A stretch of DNA of 64,000 bases, taken from Anaerocolumna jejuensis DSM 15929. GTDB lineage: Bacteria > Bacillota > Clostridia > Lachnospirales > Lachnospiraceae. Made by a program: the position numbers and the translations under genes. A model generated the notes under the pieces. It ran no database searches. It worked only from the letters and a program-made list of their open reading frames with translations, and was not told the origin of the DNA. Below, piece by piece: positions 24,912 through 33,764 of the stretch. Each line of letters starts with the position of its first letter. The first letter of the stretch is position 1. The stretch spans positions 62,001 to 126,000 of the forward strand of contig NZ_FRAC01000020.1 in assembly GCF_900142215.1 (NCBI RefSeq), written 5' to 3'.

Positions 24912-25802
24912 TTATCCAATTGTTATAGTATATGATTTTTGAAAAATTTTGCCCGCCTCTATTTCATTTCCCCACTCTCTGGTTTCGAGGGTGCCTTTAA
25001 AATCTTCGCTGTCGCATCTTCCGTACCAGGGTTCAATACATACGAAGGGAGCGTTCTTTTTAACAGGGGACCAAAGGCCGAATAAAGGAGCGTCGAAGGA
25101 AACCGTTACATAGGGCTTTCTATCCGGTGTCAGCAATGAGACAGAGTGATACTGGTTGTTTTCAATAACCAATGCATCATCATCAAAGAGATGTGAGTCA
25201 ATAGGCAGTAATCCATCTTCCAAAGGCAGAATCACTGGCGGTTGTGAGGCATCTTTTATTATAAGACCATTTTCGCTGACTTTACTAACCTTGATGGGTG
25301 CTTTTGAATCAAAACTGAAATAGTAATCACTTTGCTTGTCTTTGTCATTAATAGGGCACAAAAAGGCCGGATGGCCTCCAATAGAGAAATACATGGTGTC
25401 TTCACCGGTGTTTATTACTTCCCAGGTCACATTAACAGTCCTTTCATTTAAAGTATAGCGTATTATTAACTGAAAGGGGAAAGGATATACTTTTAAGGTC
25501 TCTTCGGAAGATTCTAATAAGAAACTCAGGGAATCTGCATTTTTTTCTGTCAGTGAGAATTCCATGTCCCTGGCAAAACCATGCTGTGGTAAGGAATAGG
25601 TTTTTCCCTGGTAGGAATAGCTTTTATTCTTAAGATTTCCCACAATGGGAAATAGTACGGGAGAAATACGTTTCCAATAAGCAGGGTCTGCATTCCAGAG
25701 ATATTCTTTTCCGGATTTTGTATCTGTAATAGCCTGCAGCTCAGCTCCGGCATCAGAGAAAGTAAGAGTTAATTCTTCATTTTTTAAAATATGTGATGAC
25801 AT
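24912..25802 (-). CDS. Aldose 1-epimerase family protein (LacX-like)
   Basis: A 296-residue galactose-mutarotase-like beta-sandwich protein. Seen: KEYLWNADPAYWKRISPVLFPIVG near the N-terminus, SIGGHPAFLCPI in the middle (His of the family active site), and FVCIEPWYGRCDSEDF near the C-terminus (Glu position). This pattern fits the LacX/YeaD-like branch rather than classical GalM, and the sugar is unknown. AGGAGG precedes the ATG. Proximity to glucokinase suggests a role in hexose handling. Confidence 0.88.
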   Translation of the reverse strand: MSSHILKNEELTLTFSDAGAELQAITDTKSGKEYLWNADPAYWKRISPVLFPIVGNLKNKSYSYQGKTYSLPQHGFARDMEFSLTEKNADSLSFLLESSEETLKVYPFPFQLIIRYTLNERTVNVTWEVINTGEDTMYFSIGGHPAFLCPINDKDKQSDYYFSFDSKAPIKVSKVSENGLIIKDASQPPVILPLEDGLLPIDSHLFDDDALVIENNQYHSVSLLTPDRKPYVTVSFDAPLFGLWSPVKKNAPFVCIEPWYGRCDSEDFKGTLETREWGNEIEAGKIFQKSYTITIG

Positions 25803-25918
25803 AATGTCCTCCTAAAATTTATGATATGGTATGTATTTTATTATTTTAACACGGTTATCTTATAATTACCATACATTGTATGAACGGCAAGTTTGCCAAG
25901 CAAGTTTTTGTCTTTGTC

Positions 25919-25948
25919 TTGCCAATAAGCGTTTGTATCTGATATAAT
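25919..25948 (+). promoter_or_regulatory. Promoter of the yqeG-aroK-aroQ operon
   Basis: TTGCCA (25919-25924), an 18-bp spacer and a perfect TATAAT (25943-25948), about 50 bases before the yqeG start. Confidence 0.7.
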
Positions 25949-26003
25949 AGGGAGAAAAGCATCAAGGCAATAATTGGATGCTTTATCGGAAAGAGAGGAC
26001 AAC

Positions 26004-26519
26004 ATGCTTCCTAATTTTTATCCTGATGAATCAGCGGATTCTGCTTACAAGGTTGATTATAAAGCTCTTTACAACAGAGGTTACAGAGGAATTCTTTTTG
26101 ATATCGACAATACTCTTGTAGAACATGGAAAGGATGCCGATGAAAGAGCAAAGAAGCTAATCAGAAATTTGAATGAGTTAGGCTTTAAAGTTTGCTTTAT
26201 ATCCAACAACAGCGAAGAGCGGGTGAAAAGATTTAACAAAGACCTTCATCAGAACTATGTGTATAAGGCAGGGAAGCCCTCAAGAACCGGTTATTTAAAG
26301 GGAGTTATGATACTAGAAACCACCCTTTCCAATACAGTCTTTATCGGAGATCAGTTGTTTACAGATATTTACGGTGCCAGAAGGGCAGGACTTAAGAGTA
26401 TTTTTGTGAATCCCATAGGAAAGGATACGGAAATCCAAATTATTATAAAGCGCTATCTGGAAAAAATCGTATTGTACTTTTACAGACATTCCAATACAAA
26501 GAGAAAAAGCCGGAAATGA
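26004..26519 (+). CDS. YqeG family HAD-IIIA phosphatase
   Basis: A 171-residue haloacid-dehalogenase-superfamily phosphatase. Motif I FDIDNTLVEHG carries the nucleophile and acid aspartates; motif II is CFISNNS; motif III/IV is K..KP followed by TVFIGDQLFTDIYGA. This is the YqeG family, common in Firmicutes and often next to shikimate genes. ATG 26004 follows GAGAGG; the TTG-initiated extension from 25974 would include the binding site. The next gene, aroK, starts 6 bases later. The substrate is unknown. Confidence 0.9.
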   Translation: MLPNFYPDESADSAYKVDYKALYNRGYRGILFDIDNTLVEHGKDADERAKKLIRNLNELGFKVCFISNNSEERVKRFNKDLHQNYVYKAGKPSRTGYLKGVMILETTLSNTVFIGDQLFTDIYGARRAGLKSIFVNPIGKDTEIQIIIKRYLEKIVLYFYRHSNTKRKSRK

Positions 26520-26525
26520 GGCATT

Positions 26526-27041
26526 ATGGATAATTTAATTTTAATTGGATTCATGGGCTGCGGTAAGACCACAGTGGGCCAGCAGCTTGCCAAAAGATTA
26601 AGCTATAGCTTTCTGGATACGGACAAGTATATTGAGCAAAAGCTGGGACGGACAGTCAGCAGGATATTTGAAGAAGAAGGGGAAGAGCATTTCAGGAGGC
26701 AGGAAACAGAGGCTCTTAAGGAGCTGGCTGGAAAGCTGAACCAGACGGTTGTATCTGTTGGAGGAGGACTTCCGATTAGGACAGGTAATTCTGAGCTTTT
26801 AAAGAGATTAGGGACAGTAATTTATCTGGAAGCTTCCAAGGAGGTTCTGGCAGCAAGACTTAAAAATGATACTACAAGACCTTTGCTTTCCGGAAAGGAC
26901 GGACTTCAAAAGCTGGAGCTTCTTTATGATAAAAGACTTCCTTTTTATGAAGCTGCTTCGGATTTTAAGATAGTAACTGAAAACAAAAATCTGCAGGATG
27001 TGGTAGAAAGTATTCTGGAGAGGGTAATACAGCAAAGTTAG
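26526..27041 (+). CDS. aroK: Shikimate kinase
   Basis: A 171-residue kinase of the shikimate pathway. Walker A is GFMGCGKTTVG, shikimate is bound by FLDTDKYIE and the SVGGGLP loop, and the LID region is KNDTTRPLLSG. Length is standard. It sits between yqeG and aroQ in one transcript. With aroF, tyrA, aroA and aroQ, the window encodes several, but not all, shikimate and tyrosine steps; aroB, aroE and aroC are not here. Confidence 0.96.
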   Translation: MDNLILIGFMGCGKTTVGQQLAKRLSYSFLDTDKYIEQKLGRTVSRIFEEEGEEHFRRQETEALKELAGKLNQTVVSVGGGLPIRTGNSELLKRLGTVIYLEASKEVLAARLKNDTTRPLLSGKDGLQKLELLYDKRLPFYEAASDFKIVTENKNLQDVVESILERVIQQS

Positions 27042-27060
27042 AATACAGGTGGAGGAACAG

Positions 27061-27495
27061 ATGGCTATGAAACTGTTGGTTATTAACGGACCTAATCTAA
27101 ACTTTTTGGGCATCCGTGAAAAATCCGTATACGGAACTGAGGATTACGGATATTTAAAATCCCTTATTCAAGAAAAGGCAATAAAAGAGAATATAACGGT
27201 AGATATCTTCCAGAGCAATTCCGAGGGAAATATCATAGACCGTATCCAGGAAGCATATTATGACGGCACCCAGGGTATTATAATTAATCCGGGAGCCTTT
27301 ACCCACTACAGCTATGCCATCCGGGATGCTCTGGCTTCTTTGACCGTACCTATTATTGAGGTGCATATTTCCAATATACATAAGCGGGAAGAATTCAGGC
27401 ATAACTCCGTTACGGCACCGGTATGCACCGGACAGATTGTGGGGCTTGGATTAAAGGGTTATCTGTTTGCTATCGATGCGTTACTATCCCAATAA
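27061..27495 (+). CDS. aroQ: Type II 3-dehydroquinate dehydratase
   Basis: A 144-residue enzyme converting 3-dehydroquinate to 3-dehydroshikimate. Motifs: LVINGPNLNFLGIRE with the catalytic-loop Tyr in SVYG, the QSNSEGNIIDRI segment, NPGAFTHYSYAIRDAL, EVHISNIHKREEFRHNS. Start ATG 27061 is 5 bases after GGAGG; ATG 27067 is an alternative. It is the last gene of the yqeG-aroK-aroQ operon. Confidence 0.96.
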   Translation: MAMKLLVINGPNLNFLGIREKSVYGTEDYGYLKSLIQEKAIKENITVDIFQSNSEGNIIDRIQEAYYDGTQGIIINPGAFTHYSYAIRDALASLTVPIIEVHISNIHKREEFRHNSVTAPVCTGQIVGLGLKGYLFAIDALLSQ

Positions 27496-27507
27496 ATAGT
27501 TAACATC

Positions 27508-27553
27508 TTATCCCCACGCGATTTGCAGGTTTACTTGCAATACTGCCCTAATA
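27508..27553 (-). repeat. Family B hairpin repeat (reverse orientation)
   Basis: Read on the minus strand it runs GCAGTATTGCAAGT, a short loop, ACCTGCAAAT, then CGCGTGGGGATAAG. This matches the two repeats near 42.5 kb in its flanks (GCAGTATTGCAAG... and ...TGGGGATTAG) while keeping a self-complementary core. Confidence 0.65.
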
Positions 27554-27665
27554 GTAAGTTTAAAAATGCAAGGTATTTTTAGAGCTTAATGTCATAGCTC
27601 TATGGTAAAATTGTTTAGAAGAATCGTTTTAATTGTATGTTTTTTTACGCTTTCATAAAAAATAG

Positions 27666-27694
27666 TTGAAAAAAAGTATCAGATAAGATAAACT
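27666..27694 (+). promoter_or_regulatory. Promoter of efp
   Basis: TTGAAA (27666-27671), a 17-bp spacer and TAAACT (27689-27694), about 36 bases before the efp start. Confidence 0.55.
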
Positions 27695-27729
27695 ATAGTG
27701 TAGTTAATTTAAGGAGGAAAATATCATTT

Positions 27730-28287
27730 ATGGTATCAGCAGGCGATTTTAGAAATGGCTTAACTATCGAATTAGATAATAATGTTTACCAGGTAATTGA
27801 ATTTCAGCATGTAAAGCCCGGAAAAGGAGCAGCTTTTGTTCGTACAAAGCTTAGAAATATTAAGAACGGCGGTGTAGTAGAAAGAACCTTCAGACCTACT
27901 GAAAAGTGTCCACAGGCTCACATCGAACGTGCTGATATGCAATACTTATATAAAGACGGAGACCTTTTCAACTTCATGGATGTTAACACCTATGACCAGT
28001 TCGCATTAAACGAAGAAGCAGTAGGAGATGCCTTAAAGTTCGTAAAAGAAAATGATATGGTTAAGATGCTTTCCCACAATGGACAGGTATTTACCATTGA
28101 GCCCCCGTTATTTGCTGAACTTGTTATTACGGAAACAGAACCAGGATTTAAAGGTGACACTGCACAGGGTGCTACTAAGCCTGCCATAGTTGAAACAGGA
28201 GCAACAGTTTATGTTCCTTTATTCGTTGAACAGGGCGATAAGATCAGCATCGATACTAGAACAGGCGAATATTTGAAGAGAGTGTAA
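27730..28287 (+). CDS. efp: Elongation factor P
   Basis: A 185-residue three-domain translation factor that relieves ribosome stalling at polyproline. The modification-loop lysine is K32 in HVKPGKGAAFVRTK; the C-terminal domain ends with ISIDTRTGEYLKRV. A strong AAGGAGG site precedes the ATG. No EpmA/EpmB-type modification gene is nearby. Its terminator (28312-28358) is part of a repeat that recurs at 33953. Confidence 0.97.
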   Translation: MVSAGDFRNGLTIELDNNVYQVIEFQHVKPGKGAAFVRTKLRNIKNGGVVERTFRPTEKCPQAHIERADMQYLYKDGDLFNFMDVNTYDQFALNEEAVGDALKFVKENDMVKMLSHNGQVFTIEPPLFAELVITETEPGFKGDTAQGATKPAIVETGATVYVPLFVEQGDKISIDTRTGEYLKRV

Positions 28288-28296
28288 CGGCAATAT

Positions 28297-28408
28297 CAAA
28301 GAATAATATGAGCGCAATCCAAGGAAAATCAAGGTTTTCCAGGGATTGCGCTTTTTTTGTGTTTTGCAATAAGTAATGTGAGATAGCGTAAGAACGATTG
28401 AAATAATG
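28297..28408 (+). repeat. Terminator-containing direct repeat, copy 1
   Basis: A 112-base segment about 80% identical by eye to 33953-34065. Shared stretches include CAGGGATTGCGCTTTTTT and GAGATAGC(G/A)TAAGA. Copies 1 and 2 are in the same orientation on either side of the GC-rich regulatory/ABC cassette. A shorter, weaker copy lies at 37468-37519. Confidence 0.75.
28312..28358 (+). terminator. Terminator of efp
   Basis: GCGCAATCC (28312-28320) pairs with GGATTGCGC (28343-28351), inner arms GGAAAA/TTTTCC, then seven T. Confidence 0.9.
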
Positions 28409-28488
28409 TAGGCAGCATACAAGTAGCTAACATAGGGGAGGCCTGCGTCAGTGGGTTTCCCCTTGGGGGCTTTGCCACCAACAATCGA

Positions 28489-28506
28489 CTCCGGTATATA
28501 CCGGAG
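28489..28506. repeat. Perfect 18-bp palindrome
   Basis: CTCCGGTATATACCGGAG is exactly self-complementary, in a GC-rich patch at the left edge of the acquired-looking cassette. It could be a regulator or recombinase site, or the hairpin of a lost gene. Confidence 0.8.
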
Positions 28507-28721
28507 CATTGCTTGCCTATTAGTAAATTCCCAAGAACAGTAAGTTTTTAGAATTAATAGTCTCCATTGACCTTTTAGGTAAAATACAATAACATTGACC
28601 TAACTGGTAAATCCTGAGTGACTTTTTCAAAGGGAGCTTGAATATGTGTACAAAATTGCTAGAGCTTGAAAATAGACCCGATACAATGTTCGGCATTGTC
28701 CACCGGATTGAAGTAAAAATT

Positions 28722-28775
28722 TTAAGGTAATGTTAAGGTTAACCGTGTTTAACTGAAAGGTTAGGCAACTATAAT
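28722..28775 (+). promoter_or_regulatory. Response-regulator promoter with direct repeats
   Basis: Two TTAAGGT repeats (28722-28728 and 28733-28739), 11 bp start to start, lie just upstream of a weak -35 region (about 28747-28752, GTTTAA) spaced 17 bp from a perfect TATAAT (28770-28775). Tandem half-sites one helical turn apart beside a poor -35 are typical of OmpR-family activation, suggesting autoregulation. Confidence 0.68.
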
Positions 28776-28820
28776 GAACTTATGGCTCGAAGGTATGACG
28801 AGTAAGAGAGAGGTGGAACC

Positions 28821-29507
28821 ATGAAAAAAACGATTCTGATTGTAGATGACGAGAAGGAAATTCGTGAGCTTTTACGGTTATATATAGAAAAGGACAGCTA
28901 TGCCGTGATACAGGCTGAAAATGGATTGGAGGCGCTTAAACAGGCCGCGTCCGCACGGATTGACTTGGCTGTCATTGACATCATGATGCCGGAGCTTGAC
29001 GGCTATCAGCTTATTAAAGGTTTGAGAGAACACAGCAATCTTCCCATTATTGTCGTGAGTGCTAAAACTGAAAATCATGAGAAAATATTGGGACTTGACC
29101 TTGGTGCGGACGATTATGTGACAAAGCCTTTTGACCCTTTGGAGGTCACTGCTCGAATCAAAGCCCAATTACGTCGCTATGACGGGAGTGCGGAGGATTT
29201 CAAAGCAGCGTTACTGACGGCAGGCGAACTGTGTATGGATGTTTCCGCTTGCACTCTTCGCTTTGGCAGAGGGACAATCCCTCTTACCGCTACGGAATTT
29301 AACATGATGAAGCTATTTATGCAAAGTCCCGGACGTGTATACACCAAACAGCAGATTTATGAGGCTGCATGGCAGGAGGCAGCCATCGTGGACGATAACA
29401 CGGTGATGGTCGCCATCAGCAAGCTGCGCGGCAAGCTTCCCGAAGACGGCGCGGTATCCATCGGAACCGTCCGGGGCTTAGGGTATCGTCTGGAGGTGCG
29501 TGCATGA
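28821..29507 (+). CDS. OmpR/PhoB-family response regulator
   Basis: A 228-residue regulator. The receiver domain has the acidic pair D9-D10, phospho-acceptor D53 (VIDIMMPELDG) and K102 (YVTKPFDP). The C-terminal winged-helix (about 135-228) has LTATEFNMMKLFMQSPGRVYTKQQIYEAAW and VMVAISKLRGKL. It overlaps the kinase start by 4 bases (ATGA). With the kinase and MacB-type ABC exporter it forms a sensor-exporter unit like those that answer cell-wall antibiotics or peptides (inference). GC content is clearly above the flanking genes. Confidence 0.95.
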   Translation: MKKTILIVDDEKEIRELLRLYIEKDSYAVIQAENGLEALKQAASARIDLAVIDIMMPELDGYQLIKGLREHSNLPIIVVSAKTENHEKILGLDLGADDYVTKPFDPLEVTARIKAQLRRYDGSAEDFKAALLTAGELCMDVSACTLRFGRGTIPLTATEFNMMKLFMQSPGRVYTKQQIYEAAWQEAAIVDDNTVMVAISKLRGKLPEDGAVSIGTVRGLGYRLEVRA

Positions 29508-30622
29508 AGAACAGGCGCAGCTTCAAAAGAGTCATCATGGGCAGTTTTATAGGCTATACCTTCGGAATTGCGCTGACCCTTCTGGTTTTGGAGCTTTTAT
29601 TCAGTCTGCTTACATGGAACATCGGACTGGATTTCTCGGAGCTGGTATCGTCCCCTTTGACCGAGGGGACGGAAAGTCTGCAAATCGCGCTTTCAGCTTT
29701 CTGGATACTGGTTACAATCGCAGTCTATTTTATATGGATTGTCCTTTTTGGACGCAGGATCAGCAGGAAAATCATGGTGCCCATACAAAAAATGAAGGAT
29801 GGCTTCAAGGCGGTGACGGCCGGTCATTTGGACACGACGCTGGACTTTGAAGCAGAATCAGAATTTGGGGAAATGCGGGATGCCTTCAATTTTATGGCGC
29901 GAAAACTAAAAGACTCGGAAGAAAAGCGAATGGCTATGGAAAATGAGAGAATGCAGCTCTTCTCCCACATTGCTCATGACCTGAAAACCCCTATGACAAC
30001 AATTTCCGGATACGCCGGGGCTTTAGCGAACGGTATGGTGGAGGATCCGGACAAACAGCGGGAATATCATCTGGCGATAAAAGCGAAATCCACGCAGATG
30101 AACCAATTGATTAATCAGCTGCTTTCTTATTCCAAGCTGGGTACACCGCAATACCAGATGAAATTTACAAGGGTTGACCTTGTAGAGCTGCTTCGCGCAG
30201 CTTGCGCCGCTTTGTTTGGTGAAATCGAAAGCAGACAGATGAAATTGGAGCTGTGCCTGCCGGATAAACCTATATTTCACATGGCGGACTCCTTGGAAAC
30301 CGACCGTGCCATTGTCAACCTGCTGACCAACGCAATCCGTCATAACTCGGCGGGCAGCTTGTTGTCCGTGGGGCTGACGGAGGACCCCAGCCGTATTGAG
30401 ATACAAATTGCCGATAACGGAGCGGCTATCCCGGAGACCATCGCCGGGAATCTGTTCGAGCCTTTTGTTTCCGGCAGTGATGCGAGAAGCACCGGCAGCG
30501 GAACAGGCCTCGGGCTTGCCATTGTAAAAAAGGTGATGGAACAGCATTATGGTGAGGTTCTCGTATTGGACGCACCCTCTCCTTATACAAAGATGTTTGT
30601 CCTGCGTTTTCCAAAGGGTTAA
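29504..30622 (+). CDS. Sensor histidine kinase
   Basis: A 372-residue membrane kinase: TM1 about 12-36, a short external loop (about 37-60), TM2 about 62-84, HAMP about 85-140. The dimerisation domain has H158 in SHIAHDLKTPMTTISGYAG. The ATPase domain has N box NLLTNAIRH, G1 IADNGAAIP and G2 GTGLGLAIV. The external loop of only about 25 residues resembles intramembrane-sensing kinases that read the state of a partner ABC transporter rather than bind ligands directly. It overlaps the regulator gene and precedes the permease by 25 bases. Confidence 0.95.
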   Translation: MKNRRSFKRVIMGSFIGYTFGIALTLLVLELLFSLLTWNIGLDFSELVSSPLTEGTESLQIALSAFWILVTIAVYFIWIVLFGRRISRKIMVPIQKMKDGFKAVTAGHLDTTLDFEAESEFGEMRDAFNFMARKLKDSEEKRMAMENERMQLFSHIAHDLKTPMTTISGYAGALANGMVEDPDKQREYHLAIKAKSTQMNQLINQLLSYSKLGTPQYQMKFTRVDLVELLRAACAALFGEIESRQMKLELCLPDKPIFHMADSLETDRAIVNLLTNAIRHNSAGSLLSVGLTEDPSRIEIQIADNGAAIPETIAGNLFEPFVSGSDARSTGSGTGLGLAIVKKVMEQHYGEVLVLDAPSPYTKMFVLRFPKG

Positions 30623-30647
30623 GAACACAGAAAGACAGAAGGTTGAT

Positions 30648-32978
30648 ATGTATCAAAAAATAATCAAAAACGATATACGAAAAAGTAAACTGATTACAGC
30701 CACGATTATGGCGTTTATCCTCGTTGCCGCCATGCTGACCGCTTTGGCCGCATCGCTGACAGTAAACCTGTTTGGTGCTATTGACAACATGCTTCTTTCG
30801 GCAAAGTCGTTTCATTATATGCAGATGCACACAGGCGACGTAGATATGGAACAGCTGAAAAGCTTCGCGGACGCTAATGATAACGTAGAGAATTATCAGG
30901 TACTTAAATTCCTCAACATCGAGGGTGCGGACATTGTCATTGGGGACAATTCTCTTGCCGGAAGCATACAGGACAACGGCCTTTCTGTACAGGGCGAAAA
31001 ATTTGACTTCTTACTTAACTTAAATGGCGAAGTCATCCATCCGGCCGACGGCGAAATCTATGTCCCCATCTATTATATGCAGAAAGGAAACGTGGCACTT
31101 GGCGATACGGTGACAATCCACGGCATTTCCTTTACCGTCGCGGGGTTTTTACGGGATTCTGCCATGAATGCGGGGTTGGTAAGCTCCAAGCGGTTTCTCG
31201 TGAACCAAGTAGATTTTGAAAGAGTCCGTGAATTTGGACAGTTGGAATACCTGATTGAGTTCCGGCTGGAAAAGCACATTTCCTTCCCGGCTTTTGAGGC
31301 CGCCTATCTTGATGCAGGGCTTCCTGCAAACGGCCCGCCTGCAATCACCTACAATCAAGTAAAAATGATAAATGGCATTACGGACGGCATCATGATCGCC
31401 GTGCTGGTGTTAATAGGCATCCTTGTTATCCTTGTGGCATTTTTGTGCATTCGTTTTACACTGTTGGCTAAAATTGAAGAGGATTATAAGGAAATCGGCG
31501 TACTGAAGGCTGTTGGGATGCGGGTATCGCACATTAAAAAACTCTACCTTGCGAAATATGGCGCCATTGCAGGGGCGGCCTGTATGCTGGGCTTTCTGGC
31601 TTCCCTGCCGCTTCAAGCGCCTTTCATGCAAAACATCCGCCTGTACATGGGCGAAAGCGGAAACCCGTTACCCGGCTTACTCTGGGGTCTTTTAGGAACG
31701 GTGGTAATCTGCGGGGCTGTCATGCTGTATGTGAATGGCATGTTGGGGCGCTTCCGTAAAATATCCGCGGTGCAGGCAGTGAGGTTCGGCGCACCGCAGG
31801 AAAAATCGATATCGGCCAGAGGCTTCCGGCTGAGTCACAACAAGCTTTTTTCCCGGAATGTCTTTCTTGGAATCAAGGATGTTCTTTCCCGAAAAAAGCT
31901 GTATGTCACAATGCTGATGGTGCTGGTCATTTCCTCCTTCCTTATGATTGTGCCGCAAAATATCGTCAGCACCATCACTGCCAAAAGCTTCATCACCTAT
32001 ATGGGAATGGGCATTTGCGACGCTCATATTGGGGTGATGCGGACTCAGACGGAGGCCGTTGCGGGGAAGTCGGCGGAGATTGCTGGTGTGCTGGCGGCGG
32101 ACAAAAATGTTGACAAGTATGCTTTGTTCACCAGCCGGATGCTAGACCGGAAAGCGGACAACGGCACAATGGAGAAGCTGCAGGTGGCATTTGGTGACTA
32201 TTCCGTCTTTCCTATCACCTACGCTAAAGGCCGTGCGCCGCAATCGGAATCAGAGCTTGCCCTCTCCGTCCTCAATGCCGAAGACCTTAAAAAAAAGGTT
32301 GGAGATGATATCATTTTAGTTGTTGACGGCACGGAAAAGCGCCTGACGGTCTGCGGAATTTATTCGGATGTCACCAACGGAGGCCGAACAGCGCAAGCTG
32401 TTTTTGACACAAATAGCGGGAAGGTTTTGAGCACCGGCATTGCAGTCACATTTCGTGACCGCCAGAGTGTAGAAACGGCAATTTCACAGTACAGAGAAGA
32501 ATTCTCCTTTGCCAAGGTTACCAGCATTAATGAAAGCATTGAGCAAATGTTCGGCTCAATACGGGATGCAATTCAAATGGCTTCCGTTGCTGCTATCGGG
32601 GCAACTGCCTTACTTATATTACTGGTTACGGTGCTGTTTATGAAAATGCTGGTGGCGAAAGACCGTTATTCGATCGCCATACTGAAATCAATGGGCTTCA
32701 CCAGTGCGGATATTCGCAGACAGTATTTTACTCGCTCTATTACCGTGCTGGCATTGGGCATAATGATCGGCACGATTCTGGCAAACACTCTGGGAGAGCT
32801 TGTCGGTGTGGCAATCGTTTCTTCCTTTGGCGCAGCAGCCTTTCATTTTGTAGTAAACCCGTGGTTTGCCTATCTTGTTTCGCCGCTGCTGATTGCGGGC
32901 TGTGCCATTGCTGCTACCATACTGGGCATTTCCGGCATCCAGACATTAAAAATTTCTGAACATATTAAGGAGGCTTAA
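30648..32978 (+). CDS. ABC transporter permease, two FtsX-type domains
   Basis: A 776-residue membrane protein. TM1 is near residues 18-42, followed by a large extracytoplasmic domain (about 45-235, MacB-type periplasmic-core-like), three TM segments (about 245-275, 300-325, 345-370), then a repeat of the same layout: TM near 425, external domain about 450-640, and three TMs (about 650-770). Two FtsX units in one chain with two external domains differ from BceB, which has one. ATG 30648 follows AGAAGG; the longer frame from 30549 runs inside the kinase gene. It pairs with the ATPase 4 bases downstream. A role in peptide or antibiotic resistance is inferred from the operon, not shown. Confidence 0.9.
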   Translation: MYQKIIKNDIRKSKLITATIMAFILVAAMLTALAASLTVNLFGAIDNMLLSAKSFHYMQMHTGDVDMEQLKSFADANDNVENYQVLKFLNIEGADIVIGDNSLAGSIQDNGLSVQGEKFDFLLNLNGEVIHPADGEIYVPIYYMQKGNVALGDTVTIHGISFTVAGFLRDSAMNAGLVSSKRFLVNQVDFERVREFGQLEYLIEFRLEKHISFPAFEAAYLDAGLPANGPPAITYNQVKMINGITDGIMIAVLVLIGILVILVAFLCIRFTLLAKIEEDYKEIGVLKAVGMRVSHIKKLYLAKYGAIAGAACMLGFLASLPLQAPFMQNIRLYMGESGNPLPGLLWGLLGTVVICGAVMLYVNGMLGRFRKISAVQAVRFGAPQEKSISARGFRLSHNKLFSRNVFLGIKDVLSRKKLYVTMLMVLVISSFLMIVPQNIVSTITAKSFITYMGMGICDAHIGVMRTQTEAVAGKSAEIAGVLAADKNVDKYALFTSRMLDRKADNGTMEKLQVAFGDYSVFPITYAKGRAPQSESELALSVLNAEDLKKKVGDDIILVVDGTEKRLTVCGIYSDVTNGGRTAQAVFDTNSGKVLSTGIAVTFRDRQSVETAISQYREEFSFAKVTSINESIEQMFGSIRDAIQMASVAAIGATALLILLVTVLFMKMLVAKDRYSIAILKSMGFTSADIRRQYFTRSITVLALGIMIGTILANTLGELVGVAIVSSFGAAAFHFVVNPWFAYLVSPLLIAGCAIAATILGISGIQTLKISEHIKEA

Positions 32979-32982
32979 CATT

Positions 32983-33741
32983 ATGAATTGTATCATTGCA
33001 GGTCAAAATATTGTGAAAATCTTTGGCAAAGATAATGAGCAGGCCAAGGCATTGAACGGAGTAAATGTGGAAATCAAAAAAGGAGAGTTTGTTGCCGTAA
33101 TGGGGCCATCCGGTTCTGGGAAATCCACACTGCTTTTTGCGCTCAGCGGCATGGACGAGATTACAAGCGGGTCAGTGAAATTTGGCGATACTGAATTATC
33201 GAAACTCCACGAAAACACGCTTGCAGATATTCGCCGGACAAAAATGGGTTTTGTATTTCAACAGCCCACTATGCTGAAAAACTTAAATATTTTGGATAAT
33301 ATCATCCTTCCCGCCATGCATGAGGGAAAAAAGAATACAGCGAAACTCACGCAAAAAGCCAAGGCCCTGATGAAGAAAACGGGGATTGCCGGGCTTGAAA
33401 ACAGGGATACCACTGAGGTTTCGGGTGGCCAGCTCCAGAGAGCCGGTATCTGCCGTGCCCTGATGAATGCGCCGGAGATTCTCTTTGCCGACGAGCCTAC
33501 CGGCGCGCTCAACTCAAAATCGGCGGAGGAAATCATGGAGCTGCTGGTGGAGATCAACAAGGAGGGTACAGCCATATTGCTTGTGACACATGACGCAAAA
33601 GTCGCGGCCAGAGCTGACAGAGTCCTGTTTACGAAGGACGGGAACATCGTTTCCGAATTGCCGCTGCAAAAGTTCAGCGGCAGAGGTATGGAGACAAGAG
33701 GGGAAAAGATACTTGCTGAGATGGCGGCCATGGGTATTTAG
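32983..33741 (+). CDS. ABC transporter ATP-binding protein (MacB/LolD type)
   Basis: A 252-residue ATPase: Walker A GPSGSGKST (41-49), Q-loop VFQQPTML, signature VSGGQLQRAGICRAL, Walker B ILFADEPTGALNSKS, switch His LLVTHDAKV. It belongs to the MacB/LolD/BceA group whose partners carry FtsX domains. AAGGAGG in the end of the permease gene drives its start. It is the last gene of the regulator-kinase-permease-ATPase operon. Confidence 0.95.
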   Translation: MNCIIAGQNIVKIFGKDNEQAKALNGVNVEIKKGEFVAVMGPSGSGKSTLLFALSGMDEITSGSVKFGDTELSKLHENTLADIRRTKMGFVFQQPTMLKNLNILDNIILPAMHEGKKNTAKLTQKAKALMKKTGIAGLENRDTTEVSGGQLQRAGICRALMNAPEILFADEPTGALNSKSAEEIMELLVEINKEGTAILLVTHDAKVAARADRVLFTKDGNIVSELPLQKFSGRGMETRGEKILAEMAAMGI

Positions 33742-33764
33742 CTGCAATTAAAAAGCCCAAATAG

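Larger units (their letters stand above)
28288..28820. other. Junction between efp and the GC-rich cassette
   Basis: 533 bases without a convincing gene. In order: efp terminator/repeat copy (28297-28408), a GC-rich patch (about 28430-28520) with a perfect 18-bp palindrome, then AT-rich sequence with the response-regulator promoter (28722-28775). The minus-strand frame over the GC-rich patch has no binding site and is probably not a gene, though it could be a remnant of one. Confidence 0.55.

Noticed and set aside
28219..28509. A 96-codon minus-strand frame over the efp end and GC-rich patch
   Set aside because: No Shine-Dalgarno, it runs through the efp terminator and into efp itself, and no family was recognised. 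Kept only as a note on the GC-rich patch.
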